Shown: positions 1 to 5,422, counted from the stretch's first letter. The stretch: 5,488 bases of DNA from Legionellales bacterium UBA4722 (GCA_002404295.1 DHJK01000068.1:1-5488), one strand, 5' to 3'. The notes: generated from the sequence alone by a model not told the origin. Made by a program: numbers and translations.

Positions 1-20
1 CGGGCACGGGCACGGGCACG
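1..20. repeat. (CGGGCA)n hexanucleotide tandem repeat, truncated by window edge
   Basis: Three perfect copies of CGGGCA followed by CG, running into the left edge, so the true copy number is unknown. In plus frame 1 it encodes an Arg-Ala dipeptide repeat that stops at TAA 22-24; frame 2 gives Gly-His repeats and stays open to a TAA at 71-73. It could be the 3' end of a gene lying outside the window or an intergenic microsatellite. The sequence here cannot decide between these. Confidence 0.6.
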
Positions 21-52
21 ATAAAAGCACGCTGAATATAGATACCACAGGA

Positions 53-610
53 TTATACCAAGCGCAGCGCTAAATGATATGCTACCTGGCCTGCTTTTTT
101 GCTTTTTAATAATTGCCAGTTAGCAGGTAAATCTGATTGTTGTAACATTTCTTTCGCTTCTAAATAAATATACGCATTGCTAGCAAGAAATCCCTGCTCT
201 TCTAAATAAAAACAAGTCGGTAACAATAAATCCTCCTGATAAGGCGGATCTAAAAATACAACATCAAATAATCTCTGCGGTTTTTTTAATTGCGCAGGAA
301 CACGCCCGCAATAAATGTCTGCATTCTGCGCTTTTAACATAACCAGCTCTTCCTGCAAAAGCGTCACCGCTGTTTTCTCTTGCTCAACCATCACGACATG
401 CGCAGCACCTCTAGACAATGCCTCAAATCCCAACACACCACTCCCCGCAAAAGCATCTAGGCAATAAGCACCTGATATGACAGGTGCCAGCCAATTAAAA
501 AGGGTTTCACGCACCCTATCAGGGGTGGGTCTCAGATTCAGCACATCCGGAACCGCAAGCAGACGCCCACGCCATACACCCCCAATAATACGTACCTGGC
601 CTTGTTTCAT
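53..610 (-). CDS. rsmD: 16S rRNA (guanine(966)-N(2))-methyltransferase RsmD
   Basis: This 185-aa protein is a Rossmann-fold, SAM-dependent methyltransferase. The family methylates N2 of G966 in 16S rRNA on the assembling 30S subunit, in the cytoplasm. Seen in the sequence: an N-terminal RIIGG-W-G segment (residues 7-15); the RsmD signature RPTPDRVRETLFNWL (27-41); SAM-binding motif I LDAFAGSG (51-58); an acidic residue at the end of the second strand in VEQEK (75-79); and the catalytic motif DPPY (121-124). Length matches the usual 180-200 aa. The ATG at 608-610 is supported by GAGG at 619-622 with an 8-nt spacer. It diverges from ftsY with a 67-nt intergenic region, an arrangement common in gammaproteobacteria. 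Nothing looks damaged; the identification is firm. Confidence 0.96.
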   Translation of the reverse strand: MKQGQVRIIGGVWRGRLLAVPDVLNLRPTPDRVRETLFNWLAPVISGAYCLDAFAGSGVLGFEALSRGAAHVVMVEQEKTAVTLLQEELVMLKAQNADIYCGRVPAQLKKPQRLFDVVFLDPPYQEDLLLPTCFYLEEQGFLASNAYIYLEAKEMLQQSDLPANWQLLKSKKAGQVAYHLALRLV

Positions 611-677
611 GCAAAAAACCTCAGTTTTGACGCTATCGTATGTTAATATTAAGCAAATTTAATTTAGGACTCTCGTG
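611..677. promoter_or_regulatory. Divergent rsmD/ftsY intergenic promoter region
   Basis: This 67-bp AT-rich spacer must hold the start signals of both divergent genes. For ftsY, an extended -10 (TG 641-642, TAATAT 644-649) lies about 30 nt before the start codon, without a convincing -35. AGGA at 666-669 is the Shine-Dalgarno, 8 nt from ATG 678. For rsmD on the minus strand, a weak TACGAT -10 is possible at 635-640, and GAGG at 619-622 is its ribosome binding site. A perfect 10-bp palindrome TTAATATTAA sits at 643-652, but such AT palindromes arise easily by chance. The promoter assignments are inference. Confidence 0.4.
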
Positions 678-1691
678 ATGTTAAATCTTCTAAAGCGAAA
701 AAAACAGGTTATTGATGAGCCGGATAACTCAACCACCTCTGAAAAACCAGAAAAAGCTGGGTTTTTCTCTAGGCTTAAAGCAGGCCTGACAAAAACTCGC
801 GCTAGTTTTACAGCTGGTATTGCCACTCTTTTGCTGGGGAAAAAAGCCTTAGATCAAGACCTCATTGAAACTATTGAAACACAATTACTCAGCGCCGACG
901 TGGGTGTTGAAGCAACCCAGCAGCTGATCAAAACCTTGACGCAAAAACTGGCTCGCAAAGAATTAACAGACGAAGCTGCAATCTTGCAAGCGCTGCAAAA
1001 TGAAATGAAAGCCATATTGCAACCCTGCCAAGTCCCGCTAACCATCCCTTCAAGCCAAGCGCCTTTTGTGATCTTGGTTGTTGGCATTAATGGCTCAGGC
1101 AAGACAACAACCATTGGTAAAATTGCACATTATTTCAAAGAACTAGATAAAAAAGTGTTGTTGGCAGCGGGCGATACTTTTAGGGCAGCCGCTATTGAGC
1201 AACTGCAGATTTGGGGAGAACGCAATGATGTACCCGTTGTGGCTCAACAACCAGGCGCAGATACGGCAGCCGTTATTTATGACGCACTGGAATCTTCTAA
1301 GGCGCAAAAAATAGATGTGTTACTGGCTGACACAGCTGGGCGCTTACATACCCAATCGCACCTCATGGATGAATTAAAAAAAGTGAGACGCGTTGTGGCA
1401 AAGCTAGATCCTACTGCGCCGCATGAAGTATTACTTATTCTCGATGCCAGCATTGGACAAAATGCACTCAATCAAGCGCTGGAATTTCATAACAGTATTG
1501 GCGTAAGCGGGATTGCAATTACTAAGCTGGATGGCACAGCTAAAGGTGGAATTATTTTTGCCATTGCCAAGCAGTTGAAATTGCCTATTCGATTTATTGG
1601 CGTGGGTGAGAAGATTGATGATCTGCGACCGTTTGTAGCAGATGAGTTTGTGGCTGCTTTATTTGAAGGAGAAGCTGGCACTCCCCAGTGA
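678..1691 (+). CDS. ftsY: Signal recognition particle receptor FtsY
   Basis: FtsY is the SRP-family GTPase that docks Ffh/4.5S RNA-ribosome complexes at the inner membrane for co-translational insertion by SecYEG. With the ATG at 678 the protein has 337 aa. A GTG immediately upstream (675) would add one Met; ATG is preferred because AGGA 666-669 lies 8 nt before it. Domains seen: a short charged A region (about 1-27), the N helical bundle (about 28-115), then the G domain with G1 GINGSGKTTT (137-146), DTFRAAA (166-172), G3 DTAGR (218-222), G4 TKLD (282-285) and the closing FIGVGEKIDDLRPF (306-319). The A domain is much shorter than in the 497-aa E. coli protein, as in many other bacteria. ftsE and ftsX, which usually follow, are missing, and rpoH starts 53 nt after the stop. 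The last codons overlap the putative rpoH operator. Confidence 0.97.
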   Translation: MLNLLKRKKQVIDEPDNSTTSEKPEKAGFFSRLKAGLTKTRASFTAGIATLLLGKKALDQDLIETIETQLLSADVGVEATQQLIKTLTQKLARKELTDEAAILQALQNEMKAILQPCQVPLTIPSSQAPFVILVVGINGSGKTTTIGKIAHYFKELDKKVLLAAGDTFRAAAIEQLQIWGERNDVPVVAQQPGADTAAVIYDALESSKAQKIDVLLADTAGRLHTQSHLMDELKKVRRVVAKLDPTAPHEVLLILDASIGQNALNQALEFHNSIGVSGIAITKLDGTAKGGIIFAIAKQLKLPIRFIGVGEKIDDLRPFVADEFVAALFEGEAGTPQ

Positions 1692-1701
1692 GGAGTGCTA
1701 G
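1675..1701. promoter_or_regulatory. CIRCE-like HrcA operator upstream of rpoH
   Basis: The half-sites are CTGGCACTC (1675-1683) and GAGTGCTAG (1693-1701), separated by exactly 9 bp. The CIRCE consensus is TTAGCACTC-N9-GAGTGCTAA. The left arm matches 7 of 9 and the right arm 8 of 9, and the inner GCACTC/GAGTGC core is perfect with the canonical spacer. CIRCE is the site of the heat-labile repressor HrcA, classically in front of groESL and dnaK. Here it overlaps the last FtsY codons and the stop, and lies over the predicted rpoH promoter, so repression of rpoH at normal temperature is the natural reading. No U-tract follows, which argues against a terminator. HrcA itself is not in the window. 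Confidence 0.7.
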
Positions 1702-1704
1702 AAT
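1675..1704 (+). promoter_or_regulatory. Putative sigma-70 promoter of rpoH
   Basis: TAGAAT at 1699-1704 matches 5 of 6 bases of the -10 consensus. CTGGCA at 1675-1680 is a weaker -35 (4 of 6) with an 18-bp spacer. Transcription would start near 1711, giving a leader of about 34 nt before the ATG at 1745. The operator arms coincide with both promoter boxes, an ideal geometry for repression by occlusion. rpoH may also be read through from ftsY, since no terminator is visible between them. The promoter is inferred from sequence only. Confidence 0.5.
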
Positions 1705-1714
1705 AGCCCGCAAA

Positions 1715-1751
1715 ATGAACATATTCATGAAGGAGTCAAGCTTAATGAATA
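1715..1751 (+). promoter_or_regulatory. rpoH leader hairpin occluding the start codon (possible RNA thermometer)
   Basis: TATTCAT (1722-1728) is perfectly complementary to ATGAATA (1745-1751), which includes the rpoH start codon. After one G-A mismatch (1729/1744) the stem continues as AAG (1730-1732) with CTT (1741-1743), closing an 8-nt loop (1733-1740). The start codon and the first half of the Shine-Dalgarno AAGGAG (1730-1735) are therefore paired. A competing 5-bp hairpin, ATGAA (1715-1719) with TTCAT (1724-1728), would free them. The stem is A-U rich and would melt at modest temperature. E. coli rpoH mRNA is a known thermosensor, but by a different, longer structure. Function here is inference. 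Confidence 0.4.
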
Positions 1752-2611
1752 CAAGCCTACAAACATTCGATATCCGCCAACCCATTAATAGCTTAGATGC
1801 ATACATGAGCTACGTTAATCAAATCCCCATGCTCAGCCAAAAAGAAGAACACGATCTGGCTGTCTGTTTGCAAACACAAAATGATTTAAGCGCGGCAAGA
1901 CAATTGGTATTAGCCCATGCACGTTATGTCGTGCGCGTTGCGAAAGGATATATGGGTTACGGTCTACCATTAGGCGATCTCATTCAAGAAGGCAATATTG
2001 GTTTAATGAAAGCTGTAAAACGGTTTGATCCAACCATGGGTGTGCGCCTGGTCACCTTTGCTGTGCATTGGATCAAGTCTGAAATTCATGAGTTCATTTT
2101 ACGTAACTGGCGCATTGTGAAAATTGCGACAACTAAAGCGCAACGTAAACTCTTCTTTAATTTACGCAGCATGAAAAAACGCTTGGGTTGGTTTACCAAT
2201 GAAGAAATTAATCAAGTTGCTAAAGACTTAGGTGTTAAACCTGAAACCGTGCGTGAAATGGAAATGCGTTTAAATAATTCCGATACTTCTTTTGACGGCT
2301 ACGCGGACGAAGAGGATGAAACCTCATTCAATTCAGCACCTGCGGGCTATTTAGAAGATCATCGTTACAGCCCCGCCGAAACATTTGAAAAAACCAATAC
2401 CGCCGAACAATCCAGCGCTGCCCTGCATCAAGTATTAAGTCAGTTAGATGCGCGCAGCCAAGAAATTTTATCTGCGCGTTGGTTAAATGAAAATAAAGCA
2501 ACACTGCAAGAGCTGGCGGATAAATATCAAATTTCAGCAGAGCGCGTGAGACAGCTAGAAAAAAATGCTATGGGGAAATTAAAAAACGCGATGGAAGAAG
2601 TCCTAACGTAA
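1745..2611 (+). CDS. rpoH: RNA polymerase heat-shock sigma factor RpoH (sigma-32)
   Basis: RpoH directs RNA polymerase to heat-shock promoters for chaperones and proteases. With the ATG at 1745 the protein has 288 aa, close to the 284 aa of E. coli. Upstream in-frame starts exist (GTG 1688, ATG 1715, ATG 1727), but only 1745 has a strong Shine-Dalgarno (AAGGAG 1730-1735, 9-nt spacer) and fits family length. Seen: region 1.2/2.1 from SLDAYMSYVNQIPML (16-30); the region 2.2 core GDLIQEGNIGLMKAVKRFDP (77-96); 2.3/2.4 FAVHWIKSEIHEFIL (105-119); the RpoH box QRKLFFNLR (133-141), diagnostic for sigma-32 and tied to chaperone/FtsH control; region 3 around 150-180; and a region 4.2 helix-turn-helix TLQELADKYQISAERVRQLE (253-272). 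It follows ftsY without ftsEX and converges on the minus-strand cassette 23 nt downstream. Confidence 0.97.
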   Translation: MNTSLQTFDIRQPINSLDAYMSYVNQIPMLSQKEEHDLAVCLQTQNDLSAARQLVLAHARYVVRVAKGYMGYGLPLGDLIQEGNIGLMKAVKRFDPTMGVRLVTFAVHWIKSEIHEFILRNWRIVKIATTKAQRKLFFNLRSMKKRLGWFTNEEINQVAKDLGVKPETVREMEMRLNNSDTSFDGYADEEDETSFNSAPAGYLEDHRYSPAETFEKTNTAEQSSAALHQVLSQLDARSQEILSARWLNENKATLQELADKYQISAERVRQLEKNAMGKLKNAMEEVLT

Positions 2612-2634
2612 CAGCTCTATTTTTATAACAAAAG

Positions 2635-2799
2635 TTATTTCAAATCTTCAATGATCTCCGCCACGAGTTTACGAATGCCTTCAAACGCGTTGTCTTGTGA
2701 TTTATCCAACCAGCTTAAACTTGGAAATTCGGCGCAAAGACCTACATATTCTTTATCTTCTTCAGACCATACAACACGATAAGCATATTTATCACTCAT
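2635..2799 (-). CDS. Small HicB-type antitoxin-domain protein, lacking a DNA-binding tail
   Basis: This 54-aa protein starts MSDKYAYRVVWSEEDKEYVG and continues through LCAEFPSLSW to a helix ending EIIEDLK. The pattern Y-x-V-x-W-(S)-EED-x-EYVGLCAEFPSLSWL, then a helix GIRKLVAEIIEDL, is the partial RNase H-like fold of HicB antitoxins, which bind the HicA toxin. Full HicB proteins usually carry a C-terminal RHH or helix-turn-helix domain; this one ends after the fold. No hicA is present next to it. The ATG (2797-2799) has AGGTG at 2806-2810 with a 6-nt spacer, touching the stop codon of the upstream membrane-protein gene (2810-2812), so the two are probably co-translated. It may be an orphan domain protein, a remnant of a longer HicB, or the third part of a new module. 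Family assignment is from the motif only. Confidence 0.75.
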   Translation of the reverse strand: MSDKYAYRVVWSEEDKEYVGLCAEFPSLSWLDKSQDNAFEGIRKLVAEIIEDLK

Positions 2800-2809
2800 A
2801 TTATTCACC

Positions 2810-3067
2810 TTATTTATGTGTAAATAAACTTCCTAATGCACCAACAGCAACTGAGCCAAGGGCAATCAAAGCTTGCGGGATTTGTTTGTCGAGGTAAGAA
2901 AGCCAGATGAGGCCGCCTAGCGAGACTAACACTATTATTCCAAGCATCCACACAACCGTTAAATAAACGCTTTTGTTTTCGTGTGTGATGATAGGGCCCG
3001 CTTTAACTTGCCAATGTGCTGGTGATGCTGGCGATACTGCGCTCCAATCTTGTTGCTCATTCGTCAT
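2810..3067 (-). CDS. Small two-helix membrane protein of unknown function
   Basis: This 85-aa protein has a polar N-terminal part of about 33 residues without a signal peptide. A first hydrophobic helix follows (about 34-58, VVWMLGIIVLVSLGGLIWL), then a tight turn DKQIP (60-64) and a second helix (about 65-82, small-residue rich ALIALGSVAVGALGSLF). This predicts a membrane hairpin with both ends on the same side. I do not recognise a named family; size and topology recall small holins and small membrane toxins, which is resemblance only. Its ATG overlaps the end of the RHH gene by 11 nt and has only a weak, distant AGGG (3078-3081), so translation probably depends on coupling to that gene. 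The HicB-like gene follows 10 nt later. The coding call rests on operon packing and a coherent protein. Confidence 0.75.
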   Translation of the reverse strand: MTNEQQDWSAVSPASPAHWQVKAGPIITHENKSVYLTVVWMLGIIVLVSLGGLIWLSYLDKQIPQALIALGSVAVGALGSLFTHK

Positions 3068-3290
3068 CGTTATCTAGCCCTGGAATAAACACCTTTTGTA
3101 ATTCACCCTTTTTGTTGCGTATAAGCAACTCATTCCCTTTTTTAACCATTTCTCCTAATGAGCTAGTTATACCTAATGCTGCGCTTACTGCGTCGGCTTT
3201 GCTACGCGTATGAAACAATTGGCTTACTTTTTCAGTATTTCTCACGTCTCGATCAGTAAGATTCATGGTAACTCTGGTAAATTGCGTCAT
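3057..3290 (-). CDS. Ribbon-helix-helix (RHH) family protein, probable autoregulator
   Basis: This 77-aa protein begins with a short strand (TRVTMNL, 5-11), then a helix through TDRDVRNTEKVSQLF (12-26), a polar turn HTRSK, and a second helix DAVSAALGITSSLGEMV (33-49). That is the order of an RHH (MetJ/Arc-type) DNA-binding domain, common in antitoxins and autorepressors. A basic tail NELLIRNKKGELQKVFIPGL (53-72) looks like a two-strand extension, followed by an acidic end DNDDE. The ATG (3288-3290) has GAGG 7 nt upstream. It is the first gene of a three-gene minus-strand operon with overlapping start/stop to the membrane-protein gene. Two short palindromes lie over its candidate promoter, which fits autorepression. 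Its exact partner and target are unknown. Confidence 0.78.
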   Translation of the reverse strand: MTQFTRVTMNLTDRDVRNTEKVSQLFHTRSKADAVSAALGITSSLGEMVKKGNELLIRNKKGELQKVFIPGLDNDDE

Positions 3291-3319
3291 ATATAATCCT
3301 CAAAATATGCGTATATTGT

Positions 3320-3360
3320 CATACGAAGTATGCACAATGAATGCAGGCAAGTCAAACTTG
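3320..3360 (-). promoter_or_regulatory. Candidate promoter with two 13-bp palindromic operators for the RHH operon
   Basis: On the minus strand TTGACT (3350-3355, 5 of 6) and CATACT (3327-3332, 4 of 6) are spaced 17 bp and would start transcription near 3320, about 30 nt before the RHH start codon. Two palindromes of 5-3-5 design cover them: CATAC-GAA-GTATG at 3320-3332 over the -10, and CAAGT-CAA-ACTTG at 3348-3360 over the -35, with centres 28 bp apart. Flanking TTGT (3316-3319) and ACAA (3334-3337) extend the first one imperfectly, and GTAT recurs at 3311-3314. RHH proteins bind such short inverted half-sites. The two palindromes differ in sequence, so a common binder is not certain. Confidence 0.45.
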
Positions 3361-3412
3361 GCAAGGCTTAAGACTTTATTGACAAGGCGATGAAAGCGCA
3401 ATAAAGCGTTAC

Positions 3413-3805
3413 TTACGCCGCGCTTGAGGATTTTAATTGATTTGCTTCGTTGATCAATGCCAGCCTAACCGCTTCAAGCTTAGGCATCTTAGCACCGCGC
3501 AATACTTCGTAAATCTCAGCAAGCTTAGCTAGATGGCCGGCTTTTGTTAATCTAGCCGAGGGAGGCTGTTCCGGCATCTCACGTAACTCTCGTAACAATC
3601 TTGATAATTCTTGCCAGTTAAAGGCATACACCAATTCTCGTGGCACCATGCGTTTTGCAGGATCCACAGCCACTTCAGCAGACTTCGCAGCTGTTTCAAG
3701 CACGATAGATTTATAGCGTTCGGCACCTGTCATTAAAAGTTCAAGCCTGGCCGGTAATGCACTAGACTCCATATCTTCTTCGTGTGGATAGAACATGATA
3801 GCCAT
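3413..3805 (-). CDS. Conserved-looking hypothetical protein, helical, 130 aa
   Basis: I do not recognise this protein. It has no signal peptide and no membrane segment. Composition and spacing suggest mostly alpha helix: LPARLELLMTGAERYKSIVLETAAKSAEV (17-45), a central NWQELSRLLRELREMPEQPP (63-82), and LTKAGHLAKLAEIYEVLRGAKMPKLEAVRLALINEANQLK (86-125), ending SSSAA. It is soluble, rich in Leu, Ala and Glu, and could be a small helical-bundle adaptor. The ATG (3803-3805) has GGAGAG at 3813-3818 with a 7-nt spacer; a second Met three codons on is a less likely start. It lies 93 nt downstream of comM in the same direction and 122 nt upstream of the RHH operon, and probably has its own promoter. 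That it is a real gene rests on the ribosome binding site and the coherent, non-repetitive protein. Confidence 0.75.
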   Translation of the reverse strand: MAIMFYPHEEDMESSALPARLELLMTGAERYKSIVLETAAKSAEVAVDPAKRMVPRELVYAFNWQELSRLLRELREMPEQPPSARLTKAGHLAKLAEIYEVLRGAKMPKLEAVRLALINEANQLKSSSAA

Positions 3806-3839
3806 TGCTTTGCTCTCCTATAATCACTTGGAATGACGC

Positions 3840-3868
3840 AGTATACCTTTTCACAGCCGAGCTTACAG
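3840..3868 (-). promoter_or_regulatory. Weak candidate promoter of the 130-aa gene
   Basis: On the minus strand TATACT (3840-3845, 5 of 6) is a good -10, with CTGTAA (3863-3868, 3 of 6) as a poor -35 at 17 bp. The start would fall near 3833, giving a leader of about 28 nt before the ATG at 3805. No clear terminator separates it from comM, so read-through is also possible. Confidence 0.3.
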
Positions 3869-3898
3869 TTAAGTATAGCGTAAAAATCACAAAACAGG

Positions 3899-5422
3899 TT
3901 ACCTTGACTGCTCATATTTTAACCTGTCTAGATAACGATAGGTCAATGCTTCACTAATATGGTTATCTGAGATGACGGCATCGCCCGTTAAATCAGCCAA
4001 TGTGCGCGCCACCTTTATAACACGATGGTAAGCACGAGCAGAAAGGTTAAATTTTTGCATGGCTTGATTTAACAACTGTTGCGGCTTATCTGACAAGCTA
4101 CAAAACTGCGACAAATCATTCGCCATCAATTCTTGATTACATTTTTCTTGTCTTAGATATTGGCGTAGCCTAGCTTCTTCTACGCGCGCTTTCACAACAA
4201 GGCTGGTCTCATTAACACTTGCTGTCGCAAACGATAACACACCTGGCGGCAAACTGGGTACTTCAACTTGCATATCAATTCGATCCAACAAAGGGCCTGA
4301 TATTTTTGATAAATAGCGCTGCACTTGTTCTTCAGTGCAGCGACATCGTCTTTTTGGGCTGCCAGCATAACCACATTGGCAAGGATTCATCGCTGCCAAT
4401 AATTGAAAACGTGCTGGAAAAACAACTTGGTGAGCCGCGCGTGAGATCGTTATTTTTCCAGATTCTAAAGGTTCACGTAATGACTCTAACGCATGTCTAT
4501 TAAACTCAGTAAGCTCATCTAAAAATAATACGCCATGATGCGACAATGAAATTTCACCCGGATGAGGTGGACGACCACCGCCTACTAGTGCAATACCTGA
4601 GGTTGTGTGATGTGGAGAGCGGAAAGGAACAACCTGCCATTGACTGGGATCAAAGCCGTCATTGCTGACTGATGCAATAGCAGCCACTTCCACGGCATGC
4701 TGATCTGACAATTCAGGTAATATACTAGGCAATCGGCCTGCCAGCATGGTTTTTCCAGTACCAGGCGGCCCTATAAATAATAAATTGTGCCTGCCGGCTG
4801 CGGCAATTTCTAAGGCACGTTTGGCATGAGGCTGGCCCTGTACATCGGCTAAATCTAACGTGATATTATTTTTTTTTGATATCATAAGTGGCGCGCAAGA
4901 TTCTAAAGTATTTCTACCCTGTAAATAGCCACTCACTTCTAACAGATGATCTGCATAAAAAACTTGGGCATCTTTGACTAACGCAGCCTCGGCTGCATTT
5001 GCGCGCGGCACAATCAAACAACGGCCTGCTTCTCGTGCGCTTAATACAATTGGCAAAATACCTTCTATTGGACGCAACTCACCGGACAAAGCCAGCTCAC
5101 CTACAAATTCATATTGAATAAGTTTTTTATAAGGTATTTGATTTGAAGCCGCTAAAATACCTAATGCAATAGGTAAATCAAACCGGCCTCCTTCTTTAGG
5201 TAAATCAGCAGGCGCAAGGCTCACGATGACAGTACCAAATGGAAATTCAAAATTAGCATTTACAAAAGCACTATGCACGCGAAAGCGACTTTCTTTTACT
5301 GCAGTCTCAGGCATTCCTACGATATGCACCAGTCTGGAGCCACGGGCGAGATGGACTTCGATGGTCACTAGCGGGGCTTGAATGCCGGCAGAGGCGCGGC
5401 TGTAGACGATGGCGAGGGACAT
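3899..5422 (-). CDS. comM: ComM/YifB family Mg-chelatase-like AAA+ ATPase
   Basis: ComM proteins are hexameric AAA+ helicases that promote bidirectional branch migration of incoming DNA during natural transformation in the cytoplasm; the E. coli homologue is called YifB. This one has 507 aa, the usual size. Seen: an N-terminal Lon-type S5-fold domain (about 1-170, with GGRFDLPIALGILAAS at 78-93); Walker A GPPGTGKT (218-225); Walker B VLFLDE (298-303); sensor-like AAMNP (343-347); a four-cysteine cluster C348, C350, C360, C362 typical of this family; an arginine-finger-like LLDRIDM (378-384); and the C-terminal Mg-chelatase lid with SARAYHRVIKVARTLADL (461-478). The ATG (5420-5422) has AAGGAA at 5429-5434, 6 nt away. 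All motifs are intact, so it should be active. Transformability of the host would also need pilus and uptake genes not seen here. Confidence 0.95.
   Translation of the reverse strand: MSLAIVYSRASAGIQAPLVTIEVHLARGSRLVHIVGMPETAVKESRFRVHSAFVNANFEFPFGTVIVSLAPADLPKEGGRFDLPIALGILAASNQIPYKKLIQYEFVGELALSGELRPIEGILPIVLSAREAGRCLIVPRANAAEAALVKDAQVFYADHLLEVSGYLQGRNTLESCAPLMISKKNNITLDLADVQGQPHAKRALEIAAAGRHNLLFIGPPGTGKTMLAGRLPSILPELSDQHAVEVAAIASVSNDGFDPSQWQVVPFRSPHHTTSGIALVGGGRPPHPGEISLSHHGVLFLDELTEFNRHALESLREPLESGKITISRAAHQVVFPARFQLLAAMNPCQCGYAGSPKRRCRCTEEQVQRYLSKISGPLLDRIDMQVEVPSLPPGVLSFATASVNETSLVVKARVEEARLRQYLRQEKCNQELMANDLSQFCSLSDKPQQLLNQAMQKFNLSARAYHRVIKVARTLADLTGDAVISDNHISEALTYRYLDRLKYEQSR

Noticed and set aside
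2..73. Plus-strand partial reading frame (Gly-His repeats) ending at 71-73
   Set aside because: It rests mainly on the tandem repeat and overlaps the rsmD end; without upstream sequence it cannot be supported as a gene.
1676..1692. TGGCAC as the -24 element of a sigma-54 promoter for rpoH
   Set aside because: The required GC of the -12 element at the right spacing is missing.
1678..1698. GCACTCC/GGAGTGC inverted repeat as a terminator of ftsY
   Set aside because: It is followed by TAGAATAGCC with no run of T, and spacing and arm sequence fit CIRCE far better than an intrinsic terminator.
1688..1744. N-terminally extended RpoH from GTG 1688, ATG 1715 or ATG 1727
   Set aside because: These starts lack good Shine-Dalgarno sequences and add residues absent from the family; ATG 1745 has AAGGAG at 9 nt.
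2625..2638. ATAAC-AAAA-GTTAT stem as a bidirectional terminator between rpoH and the HicB-like gene
   Set aside because: Only five A-T-rich base pairs and it overlaps the HicB-like stop codon; too weak to call, though it is the only structure in the 23-nt convergent gap.
2697..2897. Plus-strand 66-aa reading frame
   Set aside because: It is antisense to both the HicB-like and membrane-protein genes, has no ribosome binding site and encodes a protein without family features.
3016..3213. Plus-strand 65-aa reading frame
   Set aside because: It is the antisense of the RHH/membrane-protein overlap, which has better start signals and coherent proteins on the minus strand.
3291..3412. CRISPR array or small RNA in the spacer between the RHH operon and the 130-aa gene
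   Set aside because: There are no regularly spaced repeats and no strong stem with T-tract; the region is explained by the candidate promoter and palindromes.
4219..4503. Plus-strand 94-aa reading frame inside comM
   Set aside because: It lies wholly antisense to the conserved, intact ComM ATPase core and shows no start signal.
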